This document shows, in pieces, positions 34,444 to 43,650 of a stretch of 64,000 bases of DNA. The DNA lies in assembly GCF_900451195.1 (NCBI RefSeq), contig NZ_UGHR01000001.1, forward strand, positions 2,294,001-2,358,000. Reading direction: 5' to 3'. Position 1 is the first letter of the stretch, and each line of letters begins with the position of its first letter. Under the pieces are notes generated by a model. That model made no database searches. It was not told the origin of the DNA and worked only from the letters and a program-made list of their open reading frames with translations. A program made the translations under genes and the position numbers. The DNA comes from Iodobacter fluviatilis (GTDB taxonomy: Bacteria > Pseudomonadota > Gammaproteobacteria > Burkholderiales > Chitinibacteraceae).

Positions 34444-35847
34444 ATGCTCCAAGATAATGTTGCTGTATTACAGCCACTTGATTTTGATCGAAATTTAATT
34501 AGCCAACACAATGGGAAAGGCCCAAGGTATACATCCTACCCCACTGCGGATCGATTTGCTGCAATGGATGCACATACTTATGAGCAAAGTGTTTCGCAGC
34601 AACAGCCCGGTACCCGTGTTAAGCCATTATCTTTGTATTTTCACCTGCCATTCTGTAATACCATTTGTTATTACTGCGCCTGTAACAAAGTCATTACCAA
34701 GGATCAGAGCAAAGCAGACCAATATCTTAATTATCTCCTTAAAGAGGTAAAATTACAGTCGGCATTATTAACAAAGCGTGGCACGGTTTCACAGTTGCAT
34801 TTTGGCGGCGGCACGCCTACTTTTTTGACTGATGATCAATTAAGCAGATTAATGGATGGGATTCGCACCCATTTTGATTTAAAGCCCGATGGCGAGTTTT
34901 CAATTGAAATTGATCCTCGGAAAGTCAGTGCCGCAACAGTGGCGCATTTAGGTGCCATTGGTTTTAACCGGATGAGTGTGGGTATTCAGGATTTTAATCT
35001 GGAAGTTCAGCAGGCGGTGAACCGTGTGCAAAGTGAAGAAGAAACAAGTATCGTCATTGATGCAGCAAGAGCAAATGGTTTTAAATCTGTCAGCATTGAT
35101 CTGATCTATGGCTTGCCGCACCAAAGTCAGGCCAGTATGCACCAGACCATCGAAAAAGTGATCTCTTTGCGCCCCGACCGGCTGGCATTGTATAGCTACG
35201 CTCATTTACCTGAGCGATTTATGCCGCAAAGACGCATTGATGCTGGGCATTTACCCACTACAGAGGGTAAACTCGATATCTTACAAAGTAGTGTGAATCA
35301 GCTACTCGCGGCCGGCTATATTTATATCGGTATGGATCATTTTTCCTTGCCGGATGATGCTTTAGCTATTGCCCAAAGGCGTGGTCAATTACACCGTAAT
35401 TTCCAGGGCTATTCTACCCATGCAGATTGCGATTTGATGGCTTTTGGGGTGTCTGCAATTGGCAAAGTGGCTAATTGTTTTGCTCAGAACGTCAAAGATT
35501 TAGATACGTACTATCAGGTTTTAGATACAGATCATCTACCTGTTGAGCGTGGTTTATTAATTAATCACGATGATTTTTTACGTGGCTCAGTGATTCAGTC
35601 GCTGATGTGTCAGTTTGAGCTTAGCTTTCAGCCTGTTGAATTGTCTTATTTGATTGATTTTAAAAGTTATTTTGCAGAAGAATTGAAACTGCTTGCGCCT
35701 TATGAGCAGGATGGTTTACTTGTATTGAAAAATGACTCAATCACAATCACAGCCAAAGGGCGTTTCTTGGTTCGCTCTATTGCAATGGTTTTTGACCGGT
35801 ATTTACGCCATGCCGCACCAGCGGGGCGCTATTCAAAGTTGATATAA
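34444..35847 (+). CDS. hemN: Oxygen-independent coproporphyrinogen III oxidase
   Basis: 467 residues, near E. coli HemN (457). It decarboxylates coproporphyrinogen III to protoporphyrinogen IX in anaerobic haem synthesis. The radical-SAM cluster motif is Cys71-x3-Cys75-x2-Cys78 with Cys80 adjacent (CNTICYYCAC), in the HemN form. GPRYTSYPTADRF near residue 26 and LHFGGGTPTFLT near residue 118 are specific to true HemN and not to the HemW look-alikes. IDLIYGLPHQ near residue 218 is also conserved. An AAAGGA site lies before the ATG at 34444. It is 4 bp upstream of the next gene and behind an FNR box. Confidence 0.95.
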   Translation: MLQDNVAVLQPLDFDRNLISQHNGKGPRYTSYPTADRFAAMDAHTYEQSVSQQQPGTRVKPLSLYFHLPFCNTICYYCACNKVITKDQSKADQYLNYLLKEVKLQSALLTKRGTVSQLHFGGGTPTFLTDDQLSRLMDGIRTHFDLKPDGEFSIEIDPRKVSAATVAHLGAIGFNRMSVGIQDFNLEVQQAVNRVQSEEETSIVIDAARANGFKSVSIDLIYGLPHQSQASMHQTIEKVISLRPDRLALYSYAHLPERFMPQRRIDAGHLPTTEGKLDILQSSVNQLLAAGYIYIGMDHFSLPDDALAIAQRRGQLHRNFQGYSTHADCDLMAFGVSAIGKVANCFAQNVKDLDTYYQVLDTDHLPVERGLLINHDDFLRGSVIQSLMCQFELSFQPVELSYLIDFKSYFAEELKLLAPYEQDGLLVLKNDSITITAKGRFLVRSIAMVFDRYLRHAAPAGRYSKLI

Positions 35848-35851
35848 ATGA

Positions 35852-36511
35852 ATGCTTGAATTTGATCTTTTCGCATTGTTTCTTGCCGGCCTCTTAGGGG
35901 GCGGGCATTGTGCAGGAATGTGCGGCGGCGTGGTCGCCGCTTTTAGTTTGCAGCTTCCAAATGGTCCCCGCTTGCATTATCACCTTGGTTTTAATTTTGG
36001 GCGCTTGCTGGGTTATTGCCTGATTGGTATGCTTGCGGGCTTGCTGGGATCATTATCTGCGCTGCTTTCACTGCAAGGTGTTAAAGCGGGCTTGTATATC
36101 TTTGCCAATTTACTGTTGATCTTATTGGGCAGTTATATGGCAGGGTGGTCTTCATTGATTCTGTTTTTAGAAAAAGCAGGGCGCCCTTTATGGGGTAAAA
36201 TTCAGCCGTATATGCGGCTGTTTTTACCCATTAAGCGCTGGCCGGATACCCTGATTGTCGGAGCGCTTTGGGGCTGGCTTCCCTGTGGCCTAGTCTATAC
36301 CGCATCATTAAATGCTCTGGCAAGTGCCAGCCCGTGGCACGGAGCTTTAATTATGTTGTCTTTTGGTTTGGGTACACTCCCTAATTTATTATTGATGTCT
36401 GCGTTTTCTGAGCAGCTCAGATATTTATTTAAAAACAAATATTTACGCTGGCTGATCGGGGGCGGTTTGATGGCTTTGGGGACGTACAGATTAATTCAGT
36501 ATGTTTTTTAA
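35852..36511 (+). CDS. TauE/SafE- or DsbD-like integral membrane protein
   Basis: 219 residues with about six membrane helices. GGGHCAGMCGGVVAAF near residue 16 holds the HCxGMCGG motif of the DsbD_2/UreH-like transmembrane family. WGWLPCGLVYTASLNALASA near residue 144 repeats the Cys-Gly pattern in the second half. In proteobacteria such genes are often found with cbb3 oxidase or copper-handling genes and near fnr and hemN. A role in metal or thiol handling for cytochrome maturation is plausible but unproven. It lies 4 bp after hemN and is probably co-transcribed. Confidence 0.75.
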   Translation: MLEFDLFALFLAGLLGGGHCAGMCGGVVAAFSLQLPNGPRLHYHLGFNFGRLLGYCLIGMLAGLLGSLSALLSLQGVKAGLYIFANLLLILLGSYMAGWSSLILFLEKAGRPLWGKIQPYMRLFLPIKRWPDTLIVGALWGWLPCGLVYTASLNALASASPWHGALIMLSFGLGTLPNLLLMSAFSEQLRYLFKNKYLRWLIGGGLMALGTYRLIQYVF

Positions 36512-36638
36512 GCATAAATAGGATCTTTTATCCTCTTTATGCTTATTAAGAAATTAAATTAATTGACATTTATATAAATAATAATATTCATTGCGTTTTA
36601 GTGTAGTGCCTGTTTATAAAAAAGGATTTTCTAGAAAA

Positions 36639-37007
36639 ATGCCTACCCCCATTTTGGTTGTTGATGATTCTGCTATGGCCAGAAAAATGCTGATCAGAGC
36701 GTTGCCTGTTAATTGGGATGTTGAAATTACACATGCGTGCAATGGCATTGAAGCACTGGCTGCTTATCGCGCGGGCAAAGCAGATGTTATGTTTTTAGAT
36801 TTAACCATGCCGCTCTTGGATGGTTATTCTGTACTTGAAACCATGCAAAAAGAGGGGCTGAATAGTTATGTAGTGGTTGTTTCGGCAGATATTCAGCCGC
36901 TGGCACGTGAGCGTGTACGACAATTGGGGGCTGCGGCCTTTGTTCAAAAACCAGTGAAAGCTTCTGATATTGAGATTATTTTGCGCGAATATGGAATCGC
37001 TTTATGA
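36639..37007 (+). CDS. CheY-like single-domain response regulator
   Basis: 122 residues from ATG 36639; a TTG at 36591 would add a 16-residue basic leader. The receiver fold is complete: Asp9/Asp10 (VVDDS) for Mg2+, phosphoacceptor Asp54 (VMFLDLTMP), Ser82 (VVVSAD) and Lys104 (FVQKPVK). There is no output domain. It overlaps a CheC-like phosphatase gene by 4 bp, which in turn overlaps a diguanylate cyclase gene, so it probably feeds a phospho-signal into c-di-GMP or chemotaxis control. The partner kinase is not in the window. Confidence 0.88.
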   Translation: MPTPILVVDDSAMARKMLIRALPVNWDVEITHACNGIEALAAYRAGKADVMFLDLTMPLLDGYSVLETMQKEGLNSYVVVVSADIQPLARERVRQLGAAAFVQKPVKASDIEIILREYGIAL

Positions 37008-37621
37008 ATGAAGAATTGTTTTTGACTGAAGAGCAAACGGATGCATTGCAAGAAATTACTAATATTGCAATGGGCCGTGCAGGTGCGCAGCTGGCTCAAA
37101 TTTTAGACACCTTTATTAAGCTGTCCGTTCCCCGCATTAATATTATTCAGTCCTCCTCTGTATCCAGCAATATTTTGAAGATGATTGGCTCTAAAAGCGC
37201 TGCAACGGCCATCCGCCAATCATTTAACGGCTCTTTATCGGGTGAAGCGATGGTGGTTTATGACCAGCATGGGTGCAGAAATCTTGCTGATCTGATGGGC
37301 TACGATGGCGTGATTGACCGCACTTCTGAGCGCGAGCTGCTTTTGGATGTGGGCAATGTTTTAGTAGGCGCTTGTTTAAATGGGGTGGCTGATTTATTAG
37401 GTGCATCGCTGGTTTATTCCGCGCCTACCATTATGGCCGAAAATGTTGAAGTCGATAAGCTGATCAATATTAAGCAAATAACATGGAATTACGCCCTGCT
37501 GGTAGAGGTTCATTTCACTTTAGAGATTCGTGATTTCACCTGCCATTTGCTCACTCTTATGCCAGAAGAATCAATTTTGCGATTGCAGCTGGCGATTGAT
37601 GCGTTTATGGAAAAGATCTGA
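37004..37621 (+). CDS. CheC-like CheY-P phosphatase
   Basis: 205 residues. LQEITNIAMGRAGAQLAQIL near residue 15 and ELLLDVGNVLVGACLNGVAD near residue 110 are the two repeats of the CheC/CheX/FliY family. Each carries the (D/E)xxN...N catalytic pattern that dephosphorylates CheY-P. No C-terminal FliN part is present, so it is CheC- and not FliY-like. It overlaps the cheY-like gene by 4 bp and the cyclase gene by one base. CheC is less usual in betaproteobacteria, which mostly use CheZ. Confidence 0.85.
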   Translation: MNEELFLTEEQTDALQEITNIAMGRAGAQLAQILDTFIKLSVPRINIIQSSSVSSNILKMIGSKSAATAIRQSFNGSLSGEAMVVYDQHGCRNLADLMGYDGVIDRTSERELLLDVGNVLVGACLNGVADLLGASLVYSAPTIMAENVEVDKLINIKQITWNYALLVEVHFTLEIRDFTCHLLTLMPEESILRLQLAIDAFMEKI

Positions 37622-38574
37622 TGCAACAAAGACTCTGTGATTTTATTGTGAATGAAGTGGGCGTTGGTGTTTTTTCACTGGATAAAAACCATCGTATTTT
37701 ATTGTGGAATCGTTTTATGGCCCAGCATAGCGGCATCAGTGCTGAGCAGGCAATTGGGGCAAATTTATTTGAATTATTCCCTGAGTTACCTCAAAAATGG
37801 CTGAGTAAAAAAATTGAAAGTGTTTTTGTGCTGAAGAATTTCGCCTTTACTTCATGGGAGCAAAGGCCTTATTTATTCAAATTTTCACATAATCGCCCCA
37901 TTACCGGCGGTATGGATTTTATGCAACAAAACACCACGTTTATGCCAGTGCGTAATGACTCAGGGGAAGTGGATGCGGTGACTGTGAATCTGTTTGATGT
38001 CACCGATAACGCGATTGCGCAAAATCTATTGCAGGAAGCGATGGGAAAACTGGAAGAGTTTTCTAATCGAGATGGTTTAACCGGTATTTATAACCGCCGT
38101 TATCTGGATATGCGCTTCACGCAGGAGCTGGAGCGGATGTCTCGCTACCAGGCCGCTTTTTTTACGGTAATTCTGTTTGACCTTGATCGCTTTAAGCAAG
38201 TGAATGATCAGTACGGGCATATTGCAGGCGATGAGGTGCTGCGGGTCGTCTCGTCACGCGTGCTAACCACTTTGCGTGATACGGATGTGTTTGGCCGCTA
38301 CGGTGGCGAAGAGTTTTTACTTTTACTGCCTCAGACTGATTTGGCCGGTGCAGAAATTGCTGCAGAGCGTATTCGTGAAATCTTATGTTCTTCTCCAGTG
38401 CAGGTTGGAGAAACCTATATTCAAATCTCTGCCAGCTTAGGTTTGTCAGCGTGCCATTCTGGCTGCAGTGATCCTCAGAGTGTGATTGAAGAGGCTGATT
38501 TGGCGCTTTATGCATCCAAGCAAAACGGGCGTAATCGAGTGACGGTTTTCTCTGCGGATTTACGCGAATCCTGA
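37621..38574 (+). CDS. Diguanylate cyclase with PAS domain
   Basis: 317 residues. An N-terminal PAS domain (about 5-130) has VGVGVFSLDKNHRILLWNRF and the DAVTVNLFDVTD end strand. A C-terminal GGDEF domain (about 145-315) makes c-di-GMP from two GTP. The active-site motif is GGEEF near residue 228, and the inhibitory RxxD site (RDTD) lies exactly five residues before it, so product inhibition is likely. DLDRFKQVNDQYGHIAGDEV is the conserved metal and nucleotide region. There are no membrane segments. It is last in an operon with CheY- and CheC-like genes; the terminator follows at 38594. Confidence 0.92.
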   Translation: MQQRLCDFIVNEVGVGVFSLDKNHRILLWNRFMAQHSGISAEQAIGANLFELFPELPQKWLSKKIESVFVLKNFAFTSWEQRPYLFKFSHNRPITGGMDFMQQNTTFMPVRNDSGEVDAVTVNLFDVTDNAIAQNLLQEAMGKLEEFSNRDGLTGIYNRRYLDMRFTQELERMSRYQAAFFTVILFDLDRFKQVNDQYGHIAGDEVLRVVSSRVLTTLRDTDVFGRYGGEEFLLLLPQTDLAGAEIAAERIREILCSSPVQVGETYIQISASLGLSACHSGCSDPQSVIEEADLALYASKQNGRNRVTVFSADLRES

Positions 38575-38593
38575 TTTTCTTCTCTTATTAAGC

Positions 38594-38618
38594 AGAGCCC
38601 TTAGGGGCTCTTTTTTTT
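38594..38618 (+). terminator. Rho-independent terminator of the cheY-cheC-cyclase operon
   Basis: A 7-bp stem, 38594-38600 with 38605-38611, around a short loop, followed by a run of eight T from 38611. It lies 20 bp after the cyclase stop. Confidence 0.9.
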
Positions 38619-38772
38619 GGGTTTTTTTTGCATGAATAAAAGCCCAAGTTAAATTTATCAGCAATGTGCACGTAATTTTTTGAAATAATCAACTTCACTA
38701 TGTCTATAAAGAGTGCAGAGGTGCAGCAATCGCCGCGCCACTCGAATGACATACACGGTGAGGAGAGGCGTC

Positions 38773-40695
38773 ATGGATGTCTTTAATAATTTTGCTGCAC
38801 GTTATGAGCGCACACGCGAAGAAGAAATGTCACTGCGTGACTATCTTGAGCTGTGCAAACATGATCAGGTCGCTTATGCCACGGCGGCAGAACGCATGCT
38901 GATGGCGATTGGTGAACCCGAATTAATTGATACCCGGCTGGATTCAAGCTTGTCGCGTATTTTCCAAAATAAAGTGATCCGTATCTATCCGGCATTTCGT
39001 GAGTTTTATGGCATGGAAGAAGTGATTGAGCAGGTCGTTGCTTATTTTCGCCATGCTGCACAGGGGCTTGAAGAAAAGAAACAAATTTTATATTTGCTTG
39101 GGCCTGTGGGGGGCGGGAAAAGCTCTATTGCCGAAAAACTAAAAGAATTAATGGAGTGTGTTCCTTTTTATTGCATTAAAGGCTCTCCAGTTAATGAATC
39201 GCCTTTGGGTTTGTTTAATGCTGAAGAAGACGGCGCTTTATTGCAGGAGCAATTTGGAATTGAAGGGCGTTATTTAAAAACCATTCCAAGCCCTTGGGCC
39301 GTTAAGCGGCTTCATGAATTTAATGGCGATATCAATCAGTTTAGAGTGGTGAAGCGCCACCCTTCGGTATTGCGTCAGGTGGCAATTGCTAAAACTGAGC
39401 CGGGCGATGAAAACAATCAGGATATCTCTGCCCTAGTGGGTAAGGTCGATATTCGTAAATTAGAAAAATATGCGCAAGATGATCCCGATGCGTACAGCTA
39501 TTCTGGCGGACTTTGCCTTGCCAATCAGGGCTTGCTTGAATTTGTAGAAATGTTTAAAGCGCCCATTAAAGTTTTACACCCTTTGCTAACGGCAACGCAG
39601 GAAGGTAATTTTAAAGGGACGGAGGGTTTTGGTGCGATTCCTTTTGATGGTGTTGTGCTTGCTCACTCTAATGAATCGGAATGGAAGCAATTTAAAAACA
39701 ATAAGAATAACGAAGCATTTTTAGATCGTATTTATATTGTAAAAGTCCCTTACTGCCTGAGGGTTAGTGAGGAAGTAAAAATTTATGAGAAATTGGTGCT
39801 TAATTCCTCTCTATCAAAAGCACCATGCGCTCCTGGCACTTTAAAAATGATGGCGCAGTTTGCCATTTTATCTCGGCTGCGTGAGCCGGAAAATTCCAGC
39901 ATTTTTTCAAAAATGTTGGTTTACGATGGTGAAAATTTAAAAGACGTTGATCCCAAGGCAAAATCAATTCAGGAATATCGTGATTTTGCTGGCGTTGATG
40001 AGGGGATGAATGGCTTGTCTACCCGGTTTGCTTTTAAGATTTTGTCAAAAGTTTTTAATTTTGATCATGCAGAAGTGGCGGCAAATCCGGTTCATTTACT
40101 GTATTTGCTGGAGCAGCAGGTAGAGCGTGAGCAGTTCTCTGCCGAGCTTGAGCAAAAATATATCTCATATATCAAAGAATTTATGGCTTTGAAATATGTT
40201 GATTTTATTGGCAAGGAAATTCAGACGGCATATCTTGAAAGCTATTCGGAATACGGTCAGAACATTTTTGACCGCTATGTCACGCTAGCTGATTACTGGA
40301 TTCAGGATCAGGAGTATCGAGATGCTGATACAGGCGAATCATTTGACCGCACCAGTTTAAATAATGAGCTGGAAAAAATTGAAAAACCGGCAGGCATTTC
40401 TAATCCAAAAGACTTCAGAAATGAAATCGTTAATTTTGTTTTGCGGGCCCGCGCTAATAATGGCGGCAATAATCCTGCATGGACTTCTTATGAAAAATTG
40501 CGTTCGGTTATTGAGAAAAAAATGTTCTCTAATACCGAAGAATTGCTGCCGGTGATTTCATTTAATGCTAAAGCAAGCCATGATGACGCACGTAAACATG
40601 AAGATTTTGTAAACAGGATGGTCAGTAAGGGCTATACGCCCAAGCAGGTCAGATTGTTATGCGAGTGGTATTTAAGAGTGCGTAAATCATCGTAA
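38773..40695 (+). CDS. prkA: PrkA-family serine protein kinase (YeaG)
   Basis: 640 residues from ATG 38773 with the site AGGAGAGG; E. coli YeaG is 644. The start MDVFNNFAARYERTREEEMS is the family N-terminus. An AAA-type P-loop GPVGGGKSS lies near residue 111 in the PrkA ATPase domain. A C-terminal kinase-like domain follows. In enterobacteria YeaG, with YeaH, acts in stationary-phase and nitrogen-starvation responses. The operon continues with yeaH- and spoVR-type genes, the standard trio. A possible promoter has TATAAA at 38705-38710. Confidence 0.93.
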   Translation: MDVFNNFAARYERTREEEMSLRDYLELCKHDQVAYATAAERMLMAIGEPELIDTRLDSSLSRIFQNKVIRIYPAFREFYGMEEVIEQVVAYFRHAAQGLEEKKQILYLLGPVGGGKSSIAEKLKELMECVPFYCIKGSPVNESPLGLFNAEEDGALLQEQFGIEGRYLKTIPSPWAVKRLHEFNGDINQFRVVKRHPSVLRQVAIAKTEPGDENNQDISALVGKVDIRKLEKYAQDDPDAYSYSGGLCLANQGLLEFVEMFKAPIKVLHPLLTATQEGNFKGTEGFGAIPFDGVVLAHSNESEWKQFKNNKNNEAFLDRIYIVKVPYCLRVSEEVKIYEKLVLNSSLSKAPCAPGTLKMMAQFAILSRLREPENSSIFSKMLVYDGENLKDVDPKAKSIQEYRDFAGVDEGMNGLSTRFAFKILSKVFNFDHAEVAANPVHLLYLLEQQVEREQFSAELEQKYISYIKEFMALKYVDFIGKEIQTAYLESYSEYGQNIFDRYVTLADYWIQDQEYRDADTGESFDRTSLNNELEKIEKPAGISNPKDFRNEIVNFVLRARANNGGNNPAWTSYEKLRSVIEKKMFSNTEELLPVISFNAKASHDDARKHEDFVNRMVSKGYTPKQVRLLCEWYLRVRKSS

Positions 40696-40765
40696 TCCAG
40701 TGAGGGGGAGGAGTGGTATCGAGGGTGGCTCGGGATCGCTCCTTGCTTCTCACTCCTCACTGGAG
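40696..40765 (+). promoter_or_regulatory. Intercistronic hairpin covering the yeaH ribosome site
   Basis: TCCAGTGAGG (40696-40705) pairs perfectly with CCTCACTGGA (40755-40764). The right arm includes GGA of the GGAG Shine-Dalgarno (40762-40765) before the yeaH ATG at 40773. A second pairing is possible between GAGGAGTG (40708-40715) and CACTCCTC (40751-40758), which would free the ribosome site. The two pairings overlap at 40755-40758 and exclude each other. Confidence 0.55.
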
Positions 40766-40772
40766 TTGCAAA

Positions 40773-42050
40773 ATGATCCATATGATTGATCGGCGTTTGA
40801 ATGGCAAAAATAAGTCGGCGATAAATCGGGAGCGATTTCTTCGTCGTTTTAAGGGGCAAATTAAAGAGGCGGTGACACGTGCCGTAAATGGCAGATCTAT
40901 TACTGATATAGAGCGCGGTGAAAAAGTATCTATTCCGGTCAAAGATATTAATGAGCCGGGTTTCGCCCATGCCCCAGGTGGTATTTGGGAGCGCGTTTTT
41001 CCCGGGAATGATCGCTATAGCCGGGGTGATGAAATTGATCGTCCTGATGGCGGTGGGGGGGGCGGGGGAAATGGCGGCGCTGGAAATGGCGGTGATGGCG
41101 AGGATGACTTTGTTTTTGAATTAAGCAAAGAAGAGTTTTTAGAATTTTTCTTTGATGATCTTGAATTGCCCAATTTAGTTAAAACGCAATTAAAGCAAAG
41201 CATGGTTATGAAGCCTGTCAGGGCTGGGTTTACCTCCGATGGTACGCCAACCAATATCCATGTATTGCGCAGCTTGCGTGCGGCATTAGGGCGGCGTATT
41301 GCCTTATCTGCTGGCCCGCTGGAGGAGCTTAATACCCTGCAGGAGCAATTGGATGAATTGCTTGAGACGCAAGGTGAGCGCTCGCAGGAAGTGCAAACCT
41401 TGCAGGCTATTATTCGTGAATTAAAAGCAAAATTGGTTTGTATTCCCTATATTGATCCGTTTGATCTGAAGTATACGAATCGTGTTCGGGTGCCGAAGCC
41501 AACCACCCAAGCGGTCATGTTTTGTGTAATGGATGTTTCAGGCTCGATGGACGAGGCAAAGAAAGATATTGCAAAGCGATTCTTTATTTTGCTTTATTTA
41601 TTTCTTGTTCGCGCCTATGAAAAAATTGAGGTGGTCTTTATCCGGCACCATACTCAGGCCACCGAAGTCAATGAGCACGATTTTTTTCATGCAAGGGATA
41701 CGGGGGGGACCGTTGTTTCATCGGCAATCAAGCTCACCAAGAAAATAATTGATGAACGCTACCCAGATGCCGATTGGAATATTTATGTGGCACAAGCCAG
41801 TGATGGGGATAATTGGGATTCTGATTCGCCTCAATGCCGGCAATTATTAAGCGCCGAAATTATGCCGCTGCTGCAATATTATGCTTATGTGGAAATCACC
41901 GAGGGGGAGCCGCAAAATCTTTGGTTTGAATATGAAAAAGTGGCCGAACAGCATGCTCACTTTACGATGCGGCGCATTCGTAATCCCGCAGAAATTTGGC
42001 CGATATTTAAAGAGCTGTTTAAAAAAGTGAGCGCAAGGGGGGGGGCATGA
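40773..42050 (+). CDS. yeaH: YeaH/YhbH family (DUF444) protein
   Basis: 425 residues from ATG 40773; E. coli YeaH is 427. The start MIHMIDRRLNGKNKSAINRE is typical. A Gly-rich low-complexity stretch lies near residue 93 (GGGGGGNGG). A VWA-like domain is seen from about residue 245, with the MIDAS-like VMDVSGSMDE and later ARDTGGTVVSSA. The family partners the PrkA kinase in stress responses; the molecular activity is unknown. It overlaps the spoVR-type gene by 4 bp. The 3' end contains a long G run just before the next ATG. Confidence 0.92.
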   Translation: MIHMIDRRLNGKNKSAINRERFLRRFKGQIKEAVTRAVNGRSITDIERGEKVSIPVKDINEPGFAHAPGGIWERVFPGNDRYSRGDEIDRPDGGGGGGGNGGAGNGGDGEDDFVFELSKEEFLEFFFDDLELPNLVKTQLKQSMVMKPVRAGFTSDGTPTNIHVLRSLRAALGRRIALSAGPLEELNTLQEQLDELLETQGERSQEVQTLQAIIRELKAKLVCIPYIDPFDLKYTNRVRVPKPTTQAVMFCVMDVSGSMDEAKKDIAKRFFILLYLFLVRAYEKIEVVFIRHHTQATEVNEHDFFHARDTGGTVVSSAIKLTKKIIDERYPDADWNIYVAQASDGDNWDSDSPQCRQLLSAEIMPLLQYYAYVEITEGEPQNLWFEYEKVAEQHAHFTMRRIRNPAEIWPIFKELFKKVSARGGA

Positions 42051-43585
42051 GTACAAATACACGCCAAAAAAAATCGCGCGCAAAAAAGCTTTTATCAACG
42101 GGCTCGGAATGGTCATTTGATTTAATTGATGATTATTATCGGGAAATTGCGCGCGTAGCAAAGCAGTTTGGTCTCGATACTTATCCTAATCAATTGGAGG
42201 TGATTTCAGCCGAACAAATGATGGATGCCTATGCCTCCGTAGGTATGCCAGTCATGTATAACCATTGGAGTTACGGTAAGCATTTTTTATCAACGCAAAA
42301 ATCGTATCAGCGCGGTGCAATGGGGCTGGCCTATGAGATTGTGATTAATTCCAGTCCTTGTATTGCCTATTTGATGGAAGAAAATACCATGACCATGCAG
42401 GCGCTTGTCATTGCGCATGCCGCTTTTGGCCATAATTCTTTTTTTAAGGGCAATTATTTATTCAGAAGCTGGACGGATGCAACCGCCATTATTGATTACT
42501 TGGTCTTTGCAAAAAATTATATTGCTCAGTGTGAGCAAAGATATGGCGAAGATAAGGTTGAAGAGCTGCTTGATTCTTGCCATGCGCTGATGAATTATGG
42601 CGTTGATCGCTATAAACGGCCGCAAAAATTATCGCTCTCATTAGAATTGGCCAAGCAATCGGAGCGGGAGAATTATCAGCAATCGCAAATTAATGAATTA
42701 TGGCGAACTATCCCTAAGCGAACAGAGGAAGAGAAGGCGCATGAGGAAAGCCGTTTCCCTTCTGAGCCGCAAGAGAATTTGCTGTATTTTATTGAGAAAT
42801 ACGCGCCTTTATTAGCGCCATGGCAAAGAGAAATTGTGCGGATTATTCGCAAAATTGCTCAATACTTTTATCCGCAGCGGCAAACCCAGGTGATGAATGA
42901 GGGGTGGGCGACATTCTGGCATTACACATTGCTAAATCAATTGTATGACGAAGGCTTGGTTGATGATGCTTTTATGCTGGAGTTTTTGCATAGCCACACC
43001 AATGTGGTGTTTCAGCAGCCTGTAACCAGCAAATGGTTTAACGGGATTAATCCTTATGCCTTGGGTTTTGCTATGTTTCGTGATCTGCGGCGGATTTGTG
43101 AGGAGCCTACTGAAGAAGATAAGGTATGGTTTCCGGATTTGGTTAATACCGACTGGAAAAAAACGCTGGATTTTGCAATGCGAAACTTTAAGGATGAAAG
43201 TTTTATTTTGCAGTATCTTTCGCCTAAATTAATGCGTGAATTCCGCTTGTTCGCTATTTTAGACGATGACTATTTGCCTAAATTAAAAGTGGCTGCCATT
43301 CATGATGATGCAGGCTATCTGGATATCCGGCAAAAATTGGCTGATCAATATAATTTAGCGGGACGTGAGCCTAATATTCAGGTGTACGAGGCTAATACCC
43401 AAGGGGATCGTTCATTAACTTTAAGGCATTACCAATATCAGCGCAGGCCTTTAGGAAATAGTGTGCATGAGGTGCTGAAGCATATTTCACGGCTGTGGGG
43501 GTTTTCGGTAAAGCTGGAGAGTGTTGATGAAAAGGGAAGGGTTTTGCTTAGTTACGAATGTAAGCTTGAGAAAAGAGGTATTTGA
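42047..43585 (+). CDS. SpoVR-family protein (YcgB)
   Basis: 512 residues; E. coli YcgB is 510. It starts near SEWSFDLIDDYYREIARVAK and contains the conserved YNHWSYGKHF and AYEIVINSSPCIAYLMEENT. HAAFGHNSFFKGNYLF and NEGWATFWHYTLLNQLYDEG follow; the HxxxGH and NEGWA motifs suggest a metal site. The family is named for SpoVR of Bacillus, but in non-sporulating bacteria its role is unknown beyond co-occurrence with PrkA and YeaH. It is the last gene of the operon; a terminator follows. Confidence 0.93.
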   Translation: MSTNTRQKKSRAKKLLSTGSEWSFDLIDDYYREIARVAKQFGLDTYPNQLEVISAEQMMDAYASVGMPVMYNHWSYGKHFLSTQKSYQRGAMGLAYEIVINSSPCIAYLMEENTMTMQALVIAHAAFGHNSFFKGNYLFRSWTDATAIIDYLVFAKNYIAQCEQRYGEDKVEELLDSCHALMNYGVDRYKRPQKLSLSLELAKQSERENYQQSQINELWRTIPKRTEEEKAHEESRFPSEPQENLLYFIEKYAPLLAPWQREIVRIIRKIAQYFYPQRQTQVMNEGWATFWHYTLLNQLYDEGLVDDAFMLEFLHSHTNVVFQQPVTSKWFNGINPYALGFAMFRDLRRICEEPTEEDKVWFPDLVNTDWKKTLDFAMRNFKDESFILQYLSPKLMREFRLFAILDDDYLPKLKVAAIHDDAGYLDIRQKLADQYNLAGREPNIQVYEANTQGDRSLTLRHYQYQRRPLGNSVHEVLKHISRLWGFSVKLESVDEKGRVLLSYECKLEKRGI

Positions 43586-43591
43586 TATAAA

Positions 43592-43619
43592 AAAACGGCA
43601 ATCGAAAGATTGCCGTTTT
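43592..43619. terminator. Bidirectional terminator between spoVR and rplI
   Basis: A 12-bp perfect stem, 43592-43603 with 43608-43619, around GAAA. It is flanked by A tracts on the left and T tracts on the right, so it can end both the plus-strand prkA operon and the minus-strand ribosomal operon. Confidence 0.9.
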
Positions 43620-43650
43620 CATATGTGAAGCTATTAATTAATCGTAAAGA

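Noticed and set aside
42030..42050. Long G run at the end of yeaH as another frameshift site.
   Set aside because: The frame continues normally to its stop and overlaps the next ATG; the run provides the ribosome site for the SpoVR-family gene.
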